NCBI RefSeq assembly: GCF_000829435.1
Contig: NZ_JXRP01000019.1
Span: 62,001-126,000 of the forward strand
Direction of reading: 5' to 3'
Length of the DNA stretch: 64,000 nucleotides
Origin: Jeotgalibacillus soli
GTDB lineage: Bacteria > Bacillota > Bacilli > Bacillales > Jeotgalibacillaceae
This document shows positions 50,772 to 59,293 of this stretch, piece by piece (position 1 is the first letter of the stretch; every line of letters begins with the position of its first letter). Both the position numbers and the translations under genes were made by a program. The notes below the pieces were generated by a model. It saw nothing but the letters and a program-made list of their open reading frames with translations, searched no databases and was not told where the DNA came from.

Positions 50772-52094
50772 CTACAGTTTCTCAATTTTTTCTTCCTGAC
50801 CACTGTCAGCATTCACATAAATTCGGAAAGTATCATCTCCTAAATTCCCTATAAACTCATAGCAAAGCACTTCATCCTGCAGTTCGTTTCTGATTAGTGC
50901 AAGCCTTGTTTCCTGTATCTCAAACTTAGAATGAACCATTTCAATGGCCGCTTCCTCCGATAGTGTTGGAGGACTTGTATGTCGTTTTTCACCATTTTGC
51001 AAATAATCCATCCCTAGAAAACCGATAATTTCCCCATTATCGAGGGCTACTTTAAGTTGGATAGAATCTGACATTACATATATTTGATCCGGTTCAAGTA
51101 CACGTACAAAGGTTAAAAGCGCTACATGATCAACCTGTCTGCTAGTATCTAACACAATGTCTTTATACCCTTTTTCCTTTAAATATTCAGTGGCTTTTTC
51201 TCCAGCTTTATAAAGGCTAATGGTCGAATCTTTAACATCGCGGTTTACCATGTAATACAGTGGATACCCGCCTATTTTCGTCACATCCATCGTTGCACGA
51301 TGACCTTGCTCGTTTTCCCAATAAACAGAATAAAATGGGTAGTTAGCACCTTTTAAGCTTTCACTGACTTCTACACCATTTGCTGGCAAGCTTCCTGTAA
51401 ATTCTTTTATTTTTTCAATTGCTTCCTGTTCATTTATTTCTTTTCCTTTTAGATGGGATAATTGTTCTCTTCGTTTTTGAGCTGTTTCTTGATCTGACAT
51501 AACAAAACTAGCTTCTGTGTAGCCTTTAATTGAACTGTCAACAGTTTTTAACCCATCGATCAAGCTATTATCCTTAACTTCATCATTGGTTGCCATCAGC
51601 TTTTCTACACCAACCCACTCAAGCTGCTCTTCAAGTACAGTTGACTGAATGTCTCTTAATTCGTTTTGGAGTTCAGCAGACTGCGCATATAATGATTCAA
51701 GCTTGCTATATTCTTCGTCGGAAAGAGGAGAAGCCTTTAAATCACGTACCGCTACCCGGTAACTAAATTCACCTATTTTCGTTAAAAAGGATTCCATTTC
51801 ATTAAACGGAAGCATTCCCAATGGCAGCTGGCCAATATCGGAATGAATATTGGATGTTAGCCTCCATACATCGGTAAGCGTTGGCGTTAAACTCGCACCT
51901 GTATTCATGGCAAGCGTTGAGCCAATTTGGTCATGAAGAAGATCCATTTGATAGGTTAATTCATGAAAGGCTCGCTGATACTGATTTTCCACATGGGTTC
52001 TAAGCATGTCTTTTTCTGTTTTTTGATAGGCTCCCCATGCTACAGCAGAAAAAAGCCCAAAAAATAGAACAGAAAATAATAGTGTTTTTTTCAT
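50772..52094 (-). CDS. ypeB: Germination protein YpeB
   Basis: 440 residues. One N-terminal membrane segment (LLFSVLFFGLFSAVAWGAY), a long helical part and PepSY-type domains in the C-terminal half (for example AIEKIKEFTGSLPANGVEV and AAIEMVHSKFEIQETRL). Needed for SleB to be stably placed in the spore cortex. 19 bp after sleB in the same operon. Confidence 0.93.
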   Translation of the reverse strand: MKKTLLFSVLFFGLFSAVAWGAYQKTEKDMLRTHVENQYQRAFHELTYQMDLLHDQIGSTLAMNTGASLTPTLTDVWRLTSNIHSDIGQLPLGMLPFNEMESFLTKIGEFSYRVAVRDLKASPLSDEEYSKLESLYAQSAELQNELRDIQSTVLEEQLEWVGVEKLMATNDEVKDNSLIDGLKTVDSSIKGYTEASFVMSDQETAQKRREQLSHLKGKEINEQEAIEKIKEFTGSLPANGVEVSESLKGANYPFYSVYWENEQGHRATMDVTKIGGYPLYYMVNRDVKDSTISLYKAGEKATEYLKEKGYKDIVLDTSRQVDHVALLTFVRVLEPDQIYVMSDSIQLKVALDNGEIIGFLGMDYLQNGEKRHTSPPTLSEEAAIEMVHSKFEIQETRLALIRNELQDEVLCYEFIGNLGDDTFRIYVNADSGQEEKIEKL

Positions 52095-52113
52095 TTATTT
52101 TTCCTCCTTTTCG

Positions 52114-52890
52114 TTAAAGACAAAAAATATGAGCACCAATTTTTTTAATTTGTGGTCTTGACCAAATCCATTTACTCGTTGCTGTAACAGGATTAAAATA
52201 GTATAGAGCATTCTCTGATGGATCCCACCCGTTGATCGCATCCACTACAGCTCTTTTTGCTGTTTCGTTTGGTGTCAGCCAAATTTGGCCATCTGCTACT
52301 GCAGTAAATGCAAGCGGCTCAAATATGACCCCTGATACCGAATTGGGAAAAGCTTCGTCCTCAACACGATTAAGAATGACTGCTGCCACTGCTACCTGTC
52401 CCTCATATGGTTCACCTCTTGCCTCACCATGAACAGCATTGGCCATCAAATTGATATCATTTTCAGAATATCCCGCTGGAAGTGCTGATGACTTAGTAGG
52501 CTTTGAATCTTCATTTGAAACCTGCTGTTCTTTTGGAACCCCGCCATAATGGGTAAATTTTTTCCCTTTATCAATGTTGGATTTCACGTACTCTTTATCG
52601 TAATCTGAAACACTCACGAGTTTATCCTTTGTTGTTCCACCGGCAAGTCCATCCACTTCTAAACCATAATCCTTTTGAAAGTTACGCAGTGCCCAGTATG
52701 TTCCCCATCCAAAATCCCCGTCAATTTGGCCTTCATAATATCCGATATATTGAAGCCGTGATTGAAGTTCAATTACATCGTCACCAAATGCTCCTCGCTG
52801 GATTACTTGTCCGCTAAATGAAAATGACTGATTTGCTGCAGTCATTGAGATGATCATCAGCAAACTAAACAAAATGATTAATCGTTTCAC
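52114..52890 (-). CDS. sleB: Spore cortex-lytic enzyme SleB
   Basis: 258 residues; lytic transglycosylase that degrades muramic-delta-lactam cortex during germination. Signal peptide (about 1-25), peptidoglycan-binding domain (FGDDVIELQSRLQYIGYYEG and WALRNFQKDYGL, about 35-95), a linker, and a Hydrolase_2 domain with the catalytic Glu in NAVHGEARGEPYEGQVAVAA. First gene of sleB-ypeB. Confidence 0.95.
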   Translation of the reverse strand: MKRLIILFSLLMIISMTAANQSFSFSGQVIQRGAFGDDVIELQSRLQYIGYYEGQIDGDFGWGTYWALRNFQKDYGLEVDGLAGGTTKDKLVSVSDYDKEYVKSNIDKGKKFTHYGGVPKEQQVSNEDSKPTKSSALPAGYSENDINLMANAVHGEARGEPYEGQVAVAAVILNRVEDEAFPNSVSGVIFEPLAFTAVADGQIWLTPNETAKRAVVDAINGWDPSENALYYFNPVTATSKWIWSRPQIKKIGAHIFCL

Positions 52891-52929
52891 TCATCATTCC
52901 TCCATTCTATAGTTCACATTTATTTCTGT

Positions 52930-52960
52930 TAGTTTGAGCAGCAATACGGACGGTTATCCA
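52930..52960 (-). promoter_or_regulatory. Putative sigma-G promoter of sleB-ypeB
   Basis: On the minus strand TGGATA (52955-52960) and CAAACTA (52930-52936) are 18 bp apart; each has one mismatch to the sigma-G consensus TGAATA and CATACTA. It ends about 40 bp before the sleB ATG. sleB is known to be forespore-expressed. Confidence 0.45.
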
Positions 52961-52964
52961 AAAA

Positions 52965-53022
52965 ACAAAAAAGCTAGCTTCTGATTCCCTAGAATAATCT
53001 AGAGTCATAAGCTAACTTTTTT
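52965..53022 (-). terminator. Terminator of prsW
   Basis: Minus-strand AGTTAGCTT pairs with AAGCTAGCT (one G-U) with an inner TCTAG-based stem, followed by T6 and a further T-run. It overlaps the prsW 3' end. Confidence 0.75.
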
Positions 53023-53694
53023 ATCTTCTTGAAATTGTTTATGATGCAAATCAGTTAAAATATGAGCCTTTTTCACCTTTCGAAGCGCAAGCCACCATAG
53101 GAAAAACATAAAGGGGACAATAAAATAAACCCAATTTTTAGTACTAATTAAGATGTAATCATAAAAACCATGCAGACCTACAGGGGCAAGTATTGATATG
53201 AACATAATTTTTCTTTTGCTTTCAGCTGGTGAAAATTTTGCCTTCCCGACATAATACCCCATGATGACACCAAATAAAGCATGACTTGATACAGGGAAAA
53301 TCGCTCTCCCAAATGCTGATTCCAATCCATGGACTGCGAGAAACAATATATTTTCAAAAGAGGCAAACCCTAGAGACACGGATACCCCATAAACAATTCC
53401 ATCGTACGGTTCATCAAAATCAACAAGATGAAAAATAAAAACATATAAAATAAACCACTTAAAAAATTCTTCTAACAACCCATATGCAAGCATTGATTGA
53501 AGGAATGTGGATGAAAAAATATTTTCTTTCTCAAAAACATACTGTATAAACATAATTGGAAACGTTATTGCCATCCCAAAGATAAAAGCACGCAATACCG
53601 TTCTAATCGGCTCTGTCTCATATTGGTCACGTAAATAAAAATAGCTGAGCAGCGCAAAACCCGGGGCAATTGCTGCTGAGATAATCGCAAGCAT
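53005..53694 (-). CDS. prsW: Intramembrane protease PrsW
   Basis: 229 residues with about eight hydrophobic segments. Conserved glutamates in [14 protein letters not shown] and the His-containing [16 protein letters not shown] and [10 protein letters not shown] belong to the PrsW family, which makes the first cut in anti-sigma factor RsiW in response to antimicrobial peptides. AGAGG seven bases before the ATG at 53694; the frame is open to 53712. Confidence 0.92.
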   Translation of the reverse strand: MLAIISAAIAPGFALLSYFYLRDQYETEPIRTVLRAFIFGMAITFPIMFIQYVFEKENIFSSTFLQSMLAYGLLEEFFKWFILYVFIFHLVDFDEPYDGIVYGVSVSLGFASFENILFLAVHGLESAFGRAIFPVSSHALFGVIMGYYVGKAKFSPAESKRKIMFISILAPVGLHGFYDYILISTKNWVYFIVPFMFFLWWLALRKVKKAHILTDLHHKQFQEDKKVSL

Positions 53695-53791
53695 AGAAGT
53701 GCCTCTTTTCAATCTGTTTTTATCATCGTATCATGGAAAGTGAATGATGAATATAGAGATAATTGTAAAAAAACTCGCTGGAGGGAAAGAA

Positions 53792-54769
53792 ATGTCAAAA
53801 AAACAAATATTATTAATACACACAGGTGGAACGATTTCAATGGCTGAGGATCGCCAAAGCGGTGCCGTTTTGCCGGGGCAAGAGAATCTAATGGTAGAAC
53901 AATCGACAGAGCTTAGTGATTATGCTAATTTGCTAATTGAGGCGCCATTTACGCTTCCCTCCCCTCATATAACTCCTGATCACATGCTTTCGATTAAACA
54001 TTTGATCGAAAAATACTACCTTGAATCAGGTATACAAGGCGTTGTCATTACCCACGGTACAGATACACTTGAGGAAACCGCCTATTTTCTTGATCTAACC
54101 GTCCGTTTGTCTATTCCCATTGTAGTTACCGGGGCTATGCGATCATCAAATGAAATAGGCTCAGACGGCTTATATAATTTAATTAGTTCAGTGCGTGTAG
54201 CAGCTTGTGATGAGGCATATGGCAAAGGTGTGCTTGTTGTCCTAAATGATGAAATCCATACTGCTGTTAATGTCACAAAAACACATGCAAGCAATGTATC
54301 AACCTTTCAAAGTCCTCAATATGGACCGATTGGAATTGTCACAAAGGGTGGTGTGATTTTTCACCATACTCCAAAGCTAGATAAAAAATATACGCTAACC
54401 GAAATTAATAAAAAGGTGGCCATCCTCAAAGCCTACGCGGGTATGGATTCAACGTTACTTTCAGCGCTTCTGGATCTGGGGTATGACGGCGTCGTATTAG
54501 AGGCATTGGGTCAGGGAAATCTTCCGCCTCTGACGGTCGATGGAATTAAAAATTTGATTGACGCTGGAATACCGATTGTTTTAGTTTCCAGATGCTTTAA
54601 TGGAATTGCCCAGGACGTATACGGCTATGAAGGAGGCGGTCGACACCTTAAGGATATGGGTGTGATTTTTTCTAACGGGCTAAACGGTCAAAAAGCACGT
54701 TTGAAGCTAATGATTGGTCTTGCTCAATCAAATAATCGGCAATATATCGCTAATATGTTTGAACAATAA
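53792..54769 (+). CDS. ansA: L-asparaginase
   Basis: 325 residues; hydrolyses asparagine to aspartate and ammonia. Catalytic Thr in LIHTGGTISMAEDR (near residue 12) and the second Thr/Asp pair in VITHGTDTLEETAYFLD; GSDGLYNLISSVRVAA and LEALGQGNLPP are also typical. No signal peptide, so cytoplasmic. GGAGG seven bases before the ATG at 53792; an earlier ATG at 53744 lacks a site. Plus strand, between minus-strand prsW and ypdA, not in this place in B. subtilis. Confidence 0.93.
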   Translation: MSKKQILLIHTGGTISMAEDRQSGAVLPGQENLMVEQSTELSDYANLLIEAPFTLPSPHITPDHMLSIKHLIEKYYLESGIQGVVITHGTDTLEETAYFLDLTVRLSIPIVVTGAMRSSNEIGSDGLYNLISSVRVAACDEAYGKGVLVVLNDEIHTAVNVTKTHASNVSTFQSPQYGPIGIVTKGGVIFHHTPKLDKKYTLTEINKKVAILKAYAGMDSTLLSALLDLGYDGVVLEALGQGNLPPLTVDGIKNLIDAGIPIVLVSRCFNGIAQDVYGYEGGGRHLKDMGVIFSNGLNGQKARLKLMIGLAQSNNRQYIANMFEQ

Positions 54770-54771
54770 AA

Positions 54772-54812
54772 AACAAAACCATCTCGCACAAGCTGTGCGA
54801 GATGGTTTTGTT
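54772..54812. terminator. Bidirectional terminator between ansA and ypdA
   Basis: AACAAAACCATCTCGCACA (54772-54790) pairs perfectly over 19 bp with 54794-54812 around a 3-nt loop. Convergent genes lie on both sides. Confidence 0.85.
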
Positions 54813-54841
54813 AGGAGAGGGTACAACCGACAATCACATCC

Positions 54842-55807
54842 CTATCGTTGAGCTATAATTGCATTTGCTATTTGATCGCCATGAAATCTGCCGTTTTCGA
54901 TAAAGATTTCATTTGCATTATTTCCAGCTGCAATAACACCAGCAATATATATACCTTTCACATTTGTTTCCATCGTATGAGGATTAAAAATAGGTCTTCC
55001 TGTTTCTTCATCAATCTCTATACCCATATTACGCAGAAATTGATGATCAGGATGGTAGCCTGTCATCGCAAACACAAAATCGTTTGGCATCGATTTTTTT
55101 TGACCTTGATGAGTATAATGGATTCGATCTACTTCAATTTTCGTTACGCACGATTCAAAAACCATGCTGATTTTTTCATTTCTTACGAGCGCCTCGAATT
55201 CTGGTAATATCCATGGTTTTATACTATCTGAGTATTCATTTCCTCTATAAAAAACCGTCACTCTCGCACCTGCTTTTTCTAGTTCAAGCGCAGCATCAAC
55301 GGCCGAGTTCTTTCCTCCTATTACCGCCACATCAGTATCAAAATAAGGGTGCGCTTCTTTAAAGTAGTGAAGAACTTTGTCAAGGTTTTCACCTGGTATT
55401 CCCATATAATTTGGATGGTCATAATATCCGGTTGCAATCACAACTTTTTCAGCTAAATAATCTTTTTTCGAAGTGTTAACGATAAACCCACCCGAGGAAT
55501 GTTCAGCAATACGATTGACAGTTTCAAAACGATTAATCCGAAGCTCCATTCGCTTTACTACTTCTCGGTAGTAAACCAAGGCCTGGTTTCTTTTAGGTTT
55601 GTGCTGCTCAATGATAAAAGGAATCTCCCCAATTTCCAATTTTTCACTTGAACTGAAAAATGTTTGATGGGTTGGATAATGAAAGATCGTATTTACGACA
55701 TTTCCTTTTTCTATAACTAATGGATTTGAGTAATTAGTTTTTAGTGCAATTGCTGCTGAAAGCCCACATGGACCCCCACCAACGATTATTACTTTTTCTT
55801 TTTGCAT
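54842..55807 (-). CDS. ypdA: Bacillithiol disulfide reductase YpdA (Bdr)
   Basis: 321 residues; FAD flavoprotein that reduces bacillithiol disulfide with NADPH. FAD loop VIIVGGGPCGLSAAIALK at the start with the YpdA-specific Cys (near residue 14), NADPH loop VAVIGGKNSAVDAALELEKAG, and FVFAMTGYHPDHQF with GIYIAGVIAAGNNANEIFIE. It completes the bacillithiol set with bshA and bshB1. A hairpin lies 43 bp upstream. Confidence 0.92.
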   Translation of the reverse strand: MQKEKVIIVGGGPCGLSAAIALKTNYSNPLVIEKGNVVNTIFHYPTHQTFFSSSEKLEIGEIPFIIEQHKPKRNQALVYYREVVKRMELRINRFETVNRIAEHSSGGFIVNTSKKDYLAEKVVIATGYYDHPNYMGIPGENLDKVLHYFKEAHPYFDTDVAVIGGKNSAVDAALELEKAGARVTVFYRGNEYSDSIKPWILPEFEALVRNEKISMVFESCVTKIEVDRIHYTHQGQKKSMPNDFVFAMTGYHPDHQFLRNMGIEIDEETGRPIFNPHTMETNVKGIYIAGVIAAGNNANEIFIENGRFHGDQIANAIIAQR

Positions 55808-55850
55808 TGCATGATCACTCCTGCTCTCTGCAACTCAGCTTTATTAAGAC

Positions 55851-55886
55851 AAAAATCCCCTATTTTATGTATGATAGGGGATTTTT
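55851..55886 (-). terminator. Hairpin with U-tracts upstream of ypdA
   Basis: AAAAATCCCCTA (55851-55862) pairs perfectly with TAGGGGATTTTT (55875-55886). Either strand gives a stem followed by T5. It most likely ends the MerR gene transcript; a TTGAAG/CATAAT pair (17-bp spacer, -10 at 55899-55904, minus strand) just upstream means it could also sit at the start of the ypdA transcript. Confidence 0.65.
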
Positions 55887-56028
55887 ATCATCTTTTCAAT
55901 TATGTTGTCTGCCAATTTTTACTTCAAGTCTAGGTTTTATGAACCCACTTAATCTTTTCTTTATTTTACCATTATAAAACACAAACACCTGGAGAAAAAT
56001 ACATTCATTTCTTTTCCACTTAGAAAAA

Positions 56029-56934
56029 CTAAAGCTTGTTGACAAGCCATTTTTCCCATTCATTCTTCGTTTGACCAACGATGTGGTCTTCGTATGTTAC
56101 TTTTAGTTTTTGCGGAAGAGAATCTACTGCAAATCCTCCAAAACCAATAGCTAATTCTGGCTTATCATTCTTCAGTCGATCAATAAGTGTCAATGTTCTT
56201 TCAATATTTTCTCTCATTGTACAAGAGAGAAATAAAAACTTAGCATCCACTGTATCGATCACGATCTCCAAATCTTCTTCAAGAATACTTGAACCAAGAT
56301 AAATGACTTCGAATCCTTTTCTTCTGACAAAAAATGTAAATATCAAAAGTCCAAGCTCATGCCATTCTCCCGGGGCACACACAGCAACCACTTTTGGTAA
56401 AATCCCATTATGGGGAAAAGAATGCATCATAATTCCGATTCTTGATCGTAAAATTGATGTTGCAAAATGCTCATGAGCAGTTGTGATCATTCCTTTTTCC
56501 CATAAATCACCGATTCTTACCAGGAGCGTTCCAAGAATTTCAACGAGAACTTTATCAATGGTATAGAAGGAAAAAGCTTGATTAATCAAATCATGCGCTT
56601 TATTTTCATCAAATTTTAGCAAGGCTTCAAGTAATTCGTCTTGAATGGCTGCAGCCCGATCCATTGTTTCTTCTACAATATCATGCGGTTGTTCCATTTC
56701 TTTCCTATCAAGCAATGACACAGCCTGACTAATGGTAAATCCTTGATTGACTTTATCAACGAGCCACTTAAGAATTCGGACATGTTCATCCGTATATAAG
56801 CGATGACCAGAATCATTGCGTACAGGTACAATCATATTGTACCTTCTCTCCCAAGCACGCATCGTTCCTGGCTGAATACCGAGCATATTGGAGACGGCTT
56901 TTATATTATATTTACCTTCATCGATCTTAGCCAT
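56029..56934 (-). CDS. MerR-family regulator with cobalamin-binding domain (CarH/LitR type)
   Basis: 301 residues. N-terminal MerR winged helix (about 8-76, YNIKAVSNMLGIQPGTMRAW and RLYTDEHVRILKWL), a helical cobalamin-cap domain with the W-x9-EH signature (W145, E155, H156 in LWEKGMITTAHEHFAT), and a Rossmann B12 domain with ExHxxG in CAPGEWHELGLLI (H192, candidate lower axial ligand). CarH/LitR proteins use adenosylcobalamin to sense light: they repress in the dark and release DNA in light. No carotenoid genes are in this window, so the target is unknown. Sits between ypdA and a phosphoesterase gene. Confidence 0.85.
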   Translation of the reverse strand: MAKIDEGKYNIKAVSNMLGIQPGTMRAWERRYNMIVPVRNDSGHRLYTDEHVRILKWLVDKVNQGFTISQAVSLLDRKEMEQPHDIVEETMDRAAAIQDELLEALLKFDENKAHDLINQAFSFYTIDKVLVEILGTLLVRIGDLWEKGMITTAHEHFATSILRSRIGIMMHSFPHNGILPKVVAVCAPGEWHELGLLIFTFFVRRKGFEVIYLGSSILEEDLEIVIDTVDAKFLFLSCTMRENIERTLTLIDRLKNDKPELAIGFGGFAVDSLPQKLKVTYEDHIVGQTKNEWEKWLVNKL

Positions 56935-56972
56935 CTTACGTCTCCCAACTCCTCATTTAGAACTTCTCTCAA

Positions 56973-57001
56973 ATTATAGTCTGAAGAGCTGGTTGTGTAA
57001 A
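56973..57001 (-). promoter_or_regulatory. Sigma-A promoter of the MerR/B12 regulator gene
   Basis: Minus-strand TTTACA (56996-57001) and TATAAT (56973-56978) are spaced 17 bp, one mismatch from the full consensus, about 38 bp before the ATG. Autoregulation at this promoter is plausible because it is the best promoter close by. Confidence 0.6.
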
Positions 57002-57028
57002 CTTTGTATAGGCTAAAATATAAAAAAA

Positions 57029-57055
57029 CAATCTTTGTACAACTATAACAAAGAT
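57029..57055 (-). terminator. Terminator of the phosphoesterase gene
   Basis: Minus-strand ATCTTTGT (57048-57055) pairs with ACAAAGAT (57031-57038), followed by T7. The gene's TAG lies in the loop. Confidence 0.8.
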
Positions 57056-57816
57056 CGATTTTTCACCGTAATATGATGCACTTCAGACTTTGCTCCTAGC
57101 CTAAATGGCAGAAGCGTTGTTCCGTATCCATTACTGATTAATTGATATGTATTGTCCTTGACCAATAATCTGCCCTTTTCATATGGACCAAATCCGAAAA
57201 CTCTGATTTGGCCTCCATGAGTATGCCCGCTAAGGACTAAATCAATCTGATTCCCGCCTGATGTTATACTATCAAGGATTCTTGGGTCATGACTCAAAAG
57301 GATGACAGGTAGATCATCCGTAATCTCTTTGTAAACAGCTGATAAATCATCCTTTTCATAGTTTATATCTCCTACCCCTGCAATCCATATTGCAGTAGAT
57401 TCATCCAGATGCCATTTAACAGCTCGATTTTGCAGCGTTACAACATGGTTGCGATCTAACAGGGACTGCAGCATAAGCTTATCGACTTCTTCATCGTTAT
57501 TCCCATAAACAAAAAATACAGGACCAAGCTTTCGCAAACACTTGATATTATGCTCAACCTGAGAAAATGAAACATCTTTTTCCATCAAATCTCCGCCGAT
57601 CATCACTGCATCAACAGATAATTGTAAAGATTGTAACCATTCCTCAGAAAGCTTTCTTCTGTGAATATCAGATAGATAAAAAATAGAAAGTTCCTTTGAT
57701 GATGTATAGCGGTCTAACTCGATCACAGTTATTTTTAAGTTTTTAGCATACGCTTCTTTCACCATATATAAACAAACTGACAAAACCATTAAGAATAGGC
57801 TGATTATGTTTTTCAT
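57043..57816 (-). CDS. ypbG: Membrane-anchored metallophosphoesterase (YpbG-like)
   Basis: 257 residues. N-terminal hydrophobic segment (about 3-22) places the enzyme outside the membrane. Calcineurin-like metal motifs in order: FYLSDIH, MIGGDLMEKD, VYGNNDEEVD, LLSHDPRI and LSGHTHGGQIRVFG. Substrate unknown. GGAGG five bases before the ATG at 57816. Position next to ypbE/ypbD matches ypbG. Confidence 0.85.
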   Translation of the reverse strand: MKNIISLFLMVLSVCLYMVKEAYAKNLKITVIELDRYTSSKELSIFYLSDIHRRKLSEEWLQSLQLSVDAVMIGGDLMEKDVSFSQVEHNIKCLRKLGPVFFVYGNNDEEVDKLMLQSLLDRNHVVTLQNRAVKWHLDESTAIWIAGVGDINYEKDDLSAVYKEITDDLPVILLSHDPRILDSITSGGNQIDLVLSGHTHGGQIRVFGFGPYEKGRLLVKDNTYQLISNGYGTTLLPFRLGAKSEVHHITVKNRSLL

Positions 57817-57856
57817 CTTAACCTCCAATAAAAGTTCCGATTTACATTTTCTCAGT

Positions 57857-57895
57857 AAAAAAACATTCCCCCTACTATTAGGAGCAGGGGAAATG
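57857..57895 (-). terminator. Terminator after the CBS pseudogene
   Basis: Minus-strand CATTTCCCC (57887-57895) pairs with GGGGGAATG (57864-57872) with one G-U, followed by T7. It still looks intact although its gene has decayed. Confidence 0.8.
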
Positions 57896-58542
57896 ATGTT
57901 GATTGCGATGTTTATCTTCTTTGATATCTAAAATACGAAAACCGGATTTATTTAGCTTTTGGAGAAAACGATCCACATTATCTTTTTTCTCTATTTTCAA
58001 GACAATTCTCCTAACTAATTTATCTGTCTCATCAAAGGTGACAAGAGAAATAACGGATTCATGAAACTGATGTATGTTATCAGCCAATTGTGAAATTATT
58101 CCTTCGGTTTCGACTGAGGTTAACGCAATTCTAACACCTTTTTTATGCATTCCAAATGCACTTTGGAATTGATTCAATACATCCTATCGAGTCACAATTC
58201 CTTTAAATAGACGATTTTTATCAATTACGGACAATAATGGGAAATCCTGCAGCTCATACAATGTCTTTTCAAATATTTCATCACCATTCAAATAAATATT
58301 CTGGTGTGTCACTATATAGGCAGCCGTCATTTTTTTATAAAAGTTTTCTTTTGACTCATTTGATTCAAAGAAGGCTTTATAGAGGTGGTAGCGTGTCGCT
58401 ACACCAACATAATGGCCACCTTCTAAAACGGGTAATCCTTATACTTGATGTTCTTCAAAAATGGACAGAACTTCCTTAACAGATCATGCGCTTGCACTGT
58501 ATAACATTTACCCTTTGGAACGATAGCACCCTTGACAAACAT
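57878..58542 (-). pseudogene. CBS-ACT domain protein (CbpA-like), decayed
   Basis: A normal site (GAGGTG) and ATG at 58542 start MFVKGAIVPKGKCYTVQAHD, then the frame is lost by a net one-base deletion near 58484. In the restored frame two CBS modules can be read (for example GLPVLEGGHYVGVATRYHLY, THQNIYLNGDEIFEKTLYEL, DFPLLSVIDKNRLFKGIVTR) with stops TAA at 58439-58441 and TAG at 58184-58186. The last 99 codons (after TTG at 58177) are open and encode an ACT-like domain (KKGVRIALTSVETEGIISQL). Intact relatives are proteins of about 220 residues; some bind cyclic di-AMP. Three independent lesions mean a true pseudogene, not one sequencing error. Confidence 0.85.
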
Positions 58543-58627
58543 CTGCTTCACCTCAAATTTACATTGATAATAGGAACTTCGACATAAGGTCAGAAAACTC
58601 CTTTTTCACATAAAAATATCGAGGTGT

Positions 58628-59293
58628 TTACTGAGAAGGGATTTTTAAAATTTGTCCAGCTTGAATATCGTTACTCGGAAGGCCATTTAACTCTCTAATT
58701 TCATTTACTCTGTTACTGGAACCCAAGTAGTTCATTGTAATTCTAAACAAAGTCTCGTTAGGCTGAACGGTATGAGTAACAAAAGCTTCTTCTTCCGCTG
58801 TTACCTCTTCCAACTCTTCAACAACCGGTTCTTCTTCTGGCTTTTCTTCTGATTCTTCTGCCTGTTCTTCTGCAGGAGGGGCAACGGCCTGTTCGCTTGG
58901 CTGAGGGATGGTATCTTCTACTTCCTCATCTGCGGGTTCTGTATTTTGTTCTTGATCTCCTGCTGCTTGATTCGATTGATTTTCACGCTGATTTTGTTCT
59001 AATTGATATGAGTCACTTTGATCAATAATTGTATTTGTTTCACCGCTCGAAGAGTTAAAGAAAAACAGATACAATAGGAAAACCGTGAGCGGCAATAAAA
59101 AAAACGATGCCAGTAGAACTCTAATTAGAGGAAATGGTTTTTTTTGTGACGCTTTTTCTGTGCGTTTTTGACTATGCAGCTCTAATCTCGAAAGCGCCTC
59201 ATTCTCAACTTCGACTTTTTCTTGTTTCTTTTCTATTGGATCAATTTTTTGGCGTGACTTATTTGCCTGATCCCTATATGGGTCTTGTTTCAT
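58628..59293 (-). CDS. ypbE: YpbE, LysM-domain membrane protein
   Basis: 221 residues. Charged cytoplasmic part (about 1-55), one membrane segment (LIRVLLASFFLLPLTVFLLY, about 54-78), a Glu/Pro/Gln-rich stalk (about 85-170) and a C-terminal LysM domain (THTVQPNETLFRITMNYLG to GQILKIPSQ) that binds peptidoglycan. Likely sits in the membrane and reaches the wall. Overlaps ypbD by 20 bp. Confidence 0.85.
   Translation of the reverse strand: MKQDPYRDQANKSRQKIDPIEKKQEKVEVENEALSRLELHSQKRTEKASQKKPFPLIRVLLASFFLLPLTVFLLYLFFFNSSSGETNTIIDQSDSYQLEQNQRENQSNQAAGDQEQNTEPADEEVEDTIPQPSEQAVAPPAEEQAEESEEKPEEEPVVEELEEVTAEEEAFVTHTVQPNETLFRITMNYLGSSNRVNEIRELNGLPSNDIQAGQILKIPSQ

Noticed and set aside
58237-58479. 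80-codon plus-strand frame
   Set aside because: Antisense shadow of the decayed CBS gene, which explains the sequence better.
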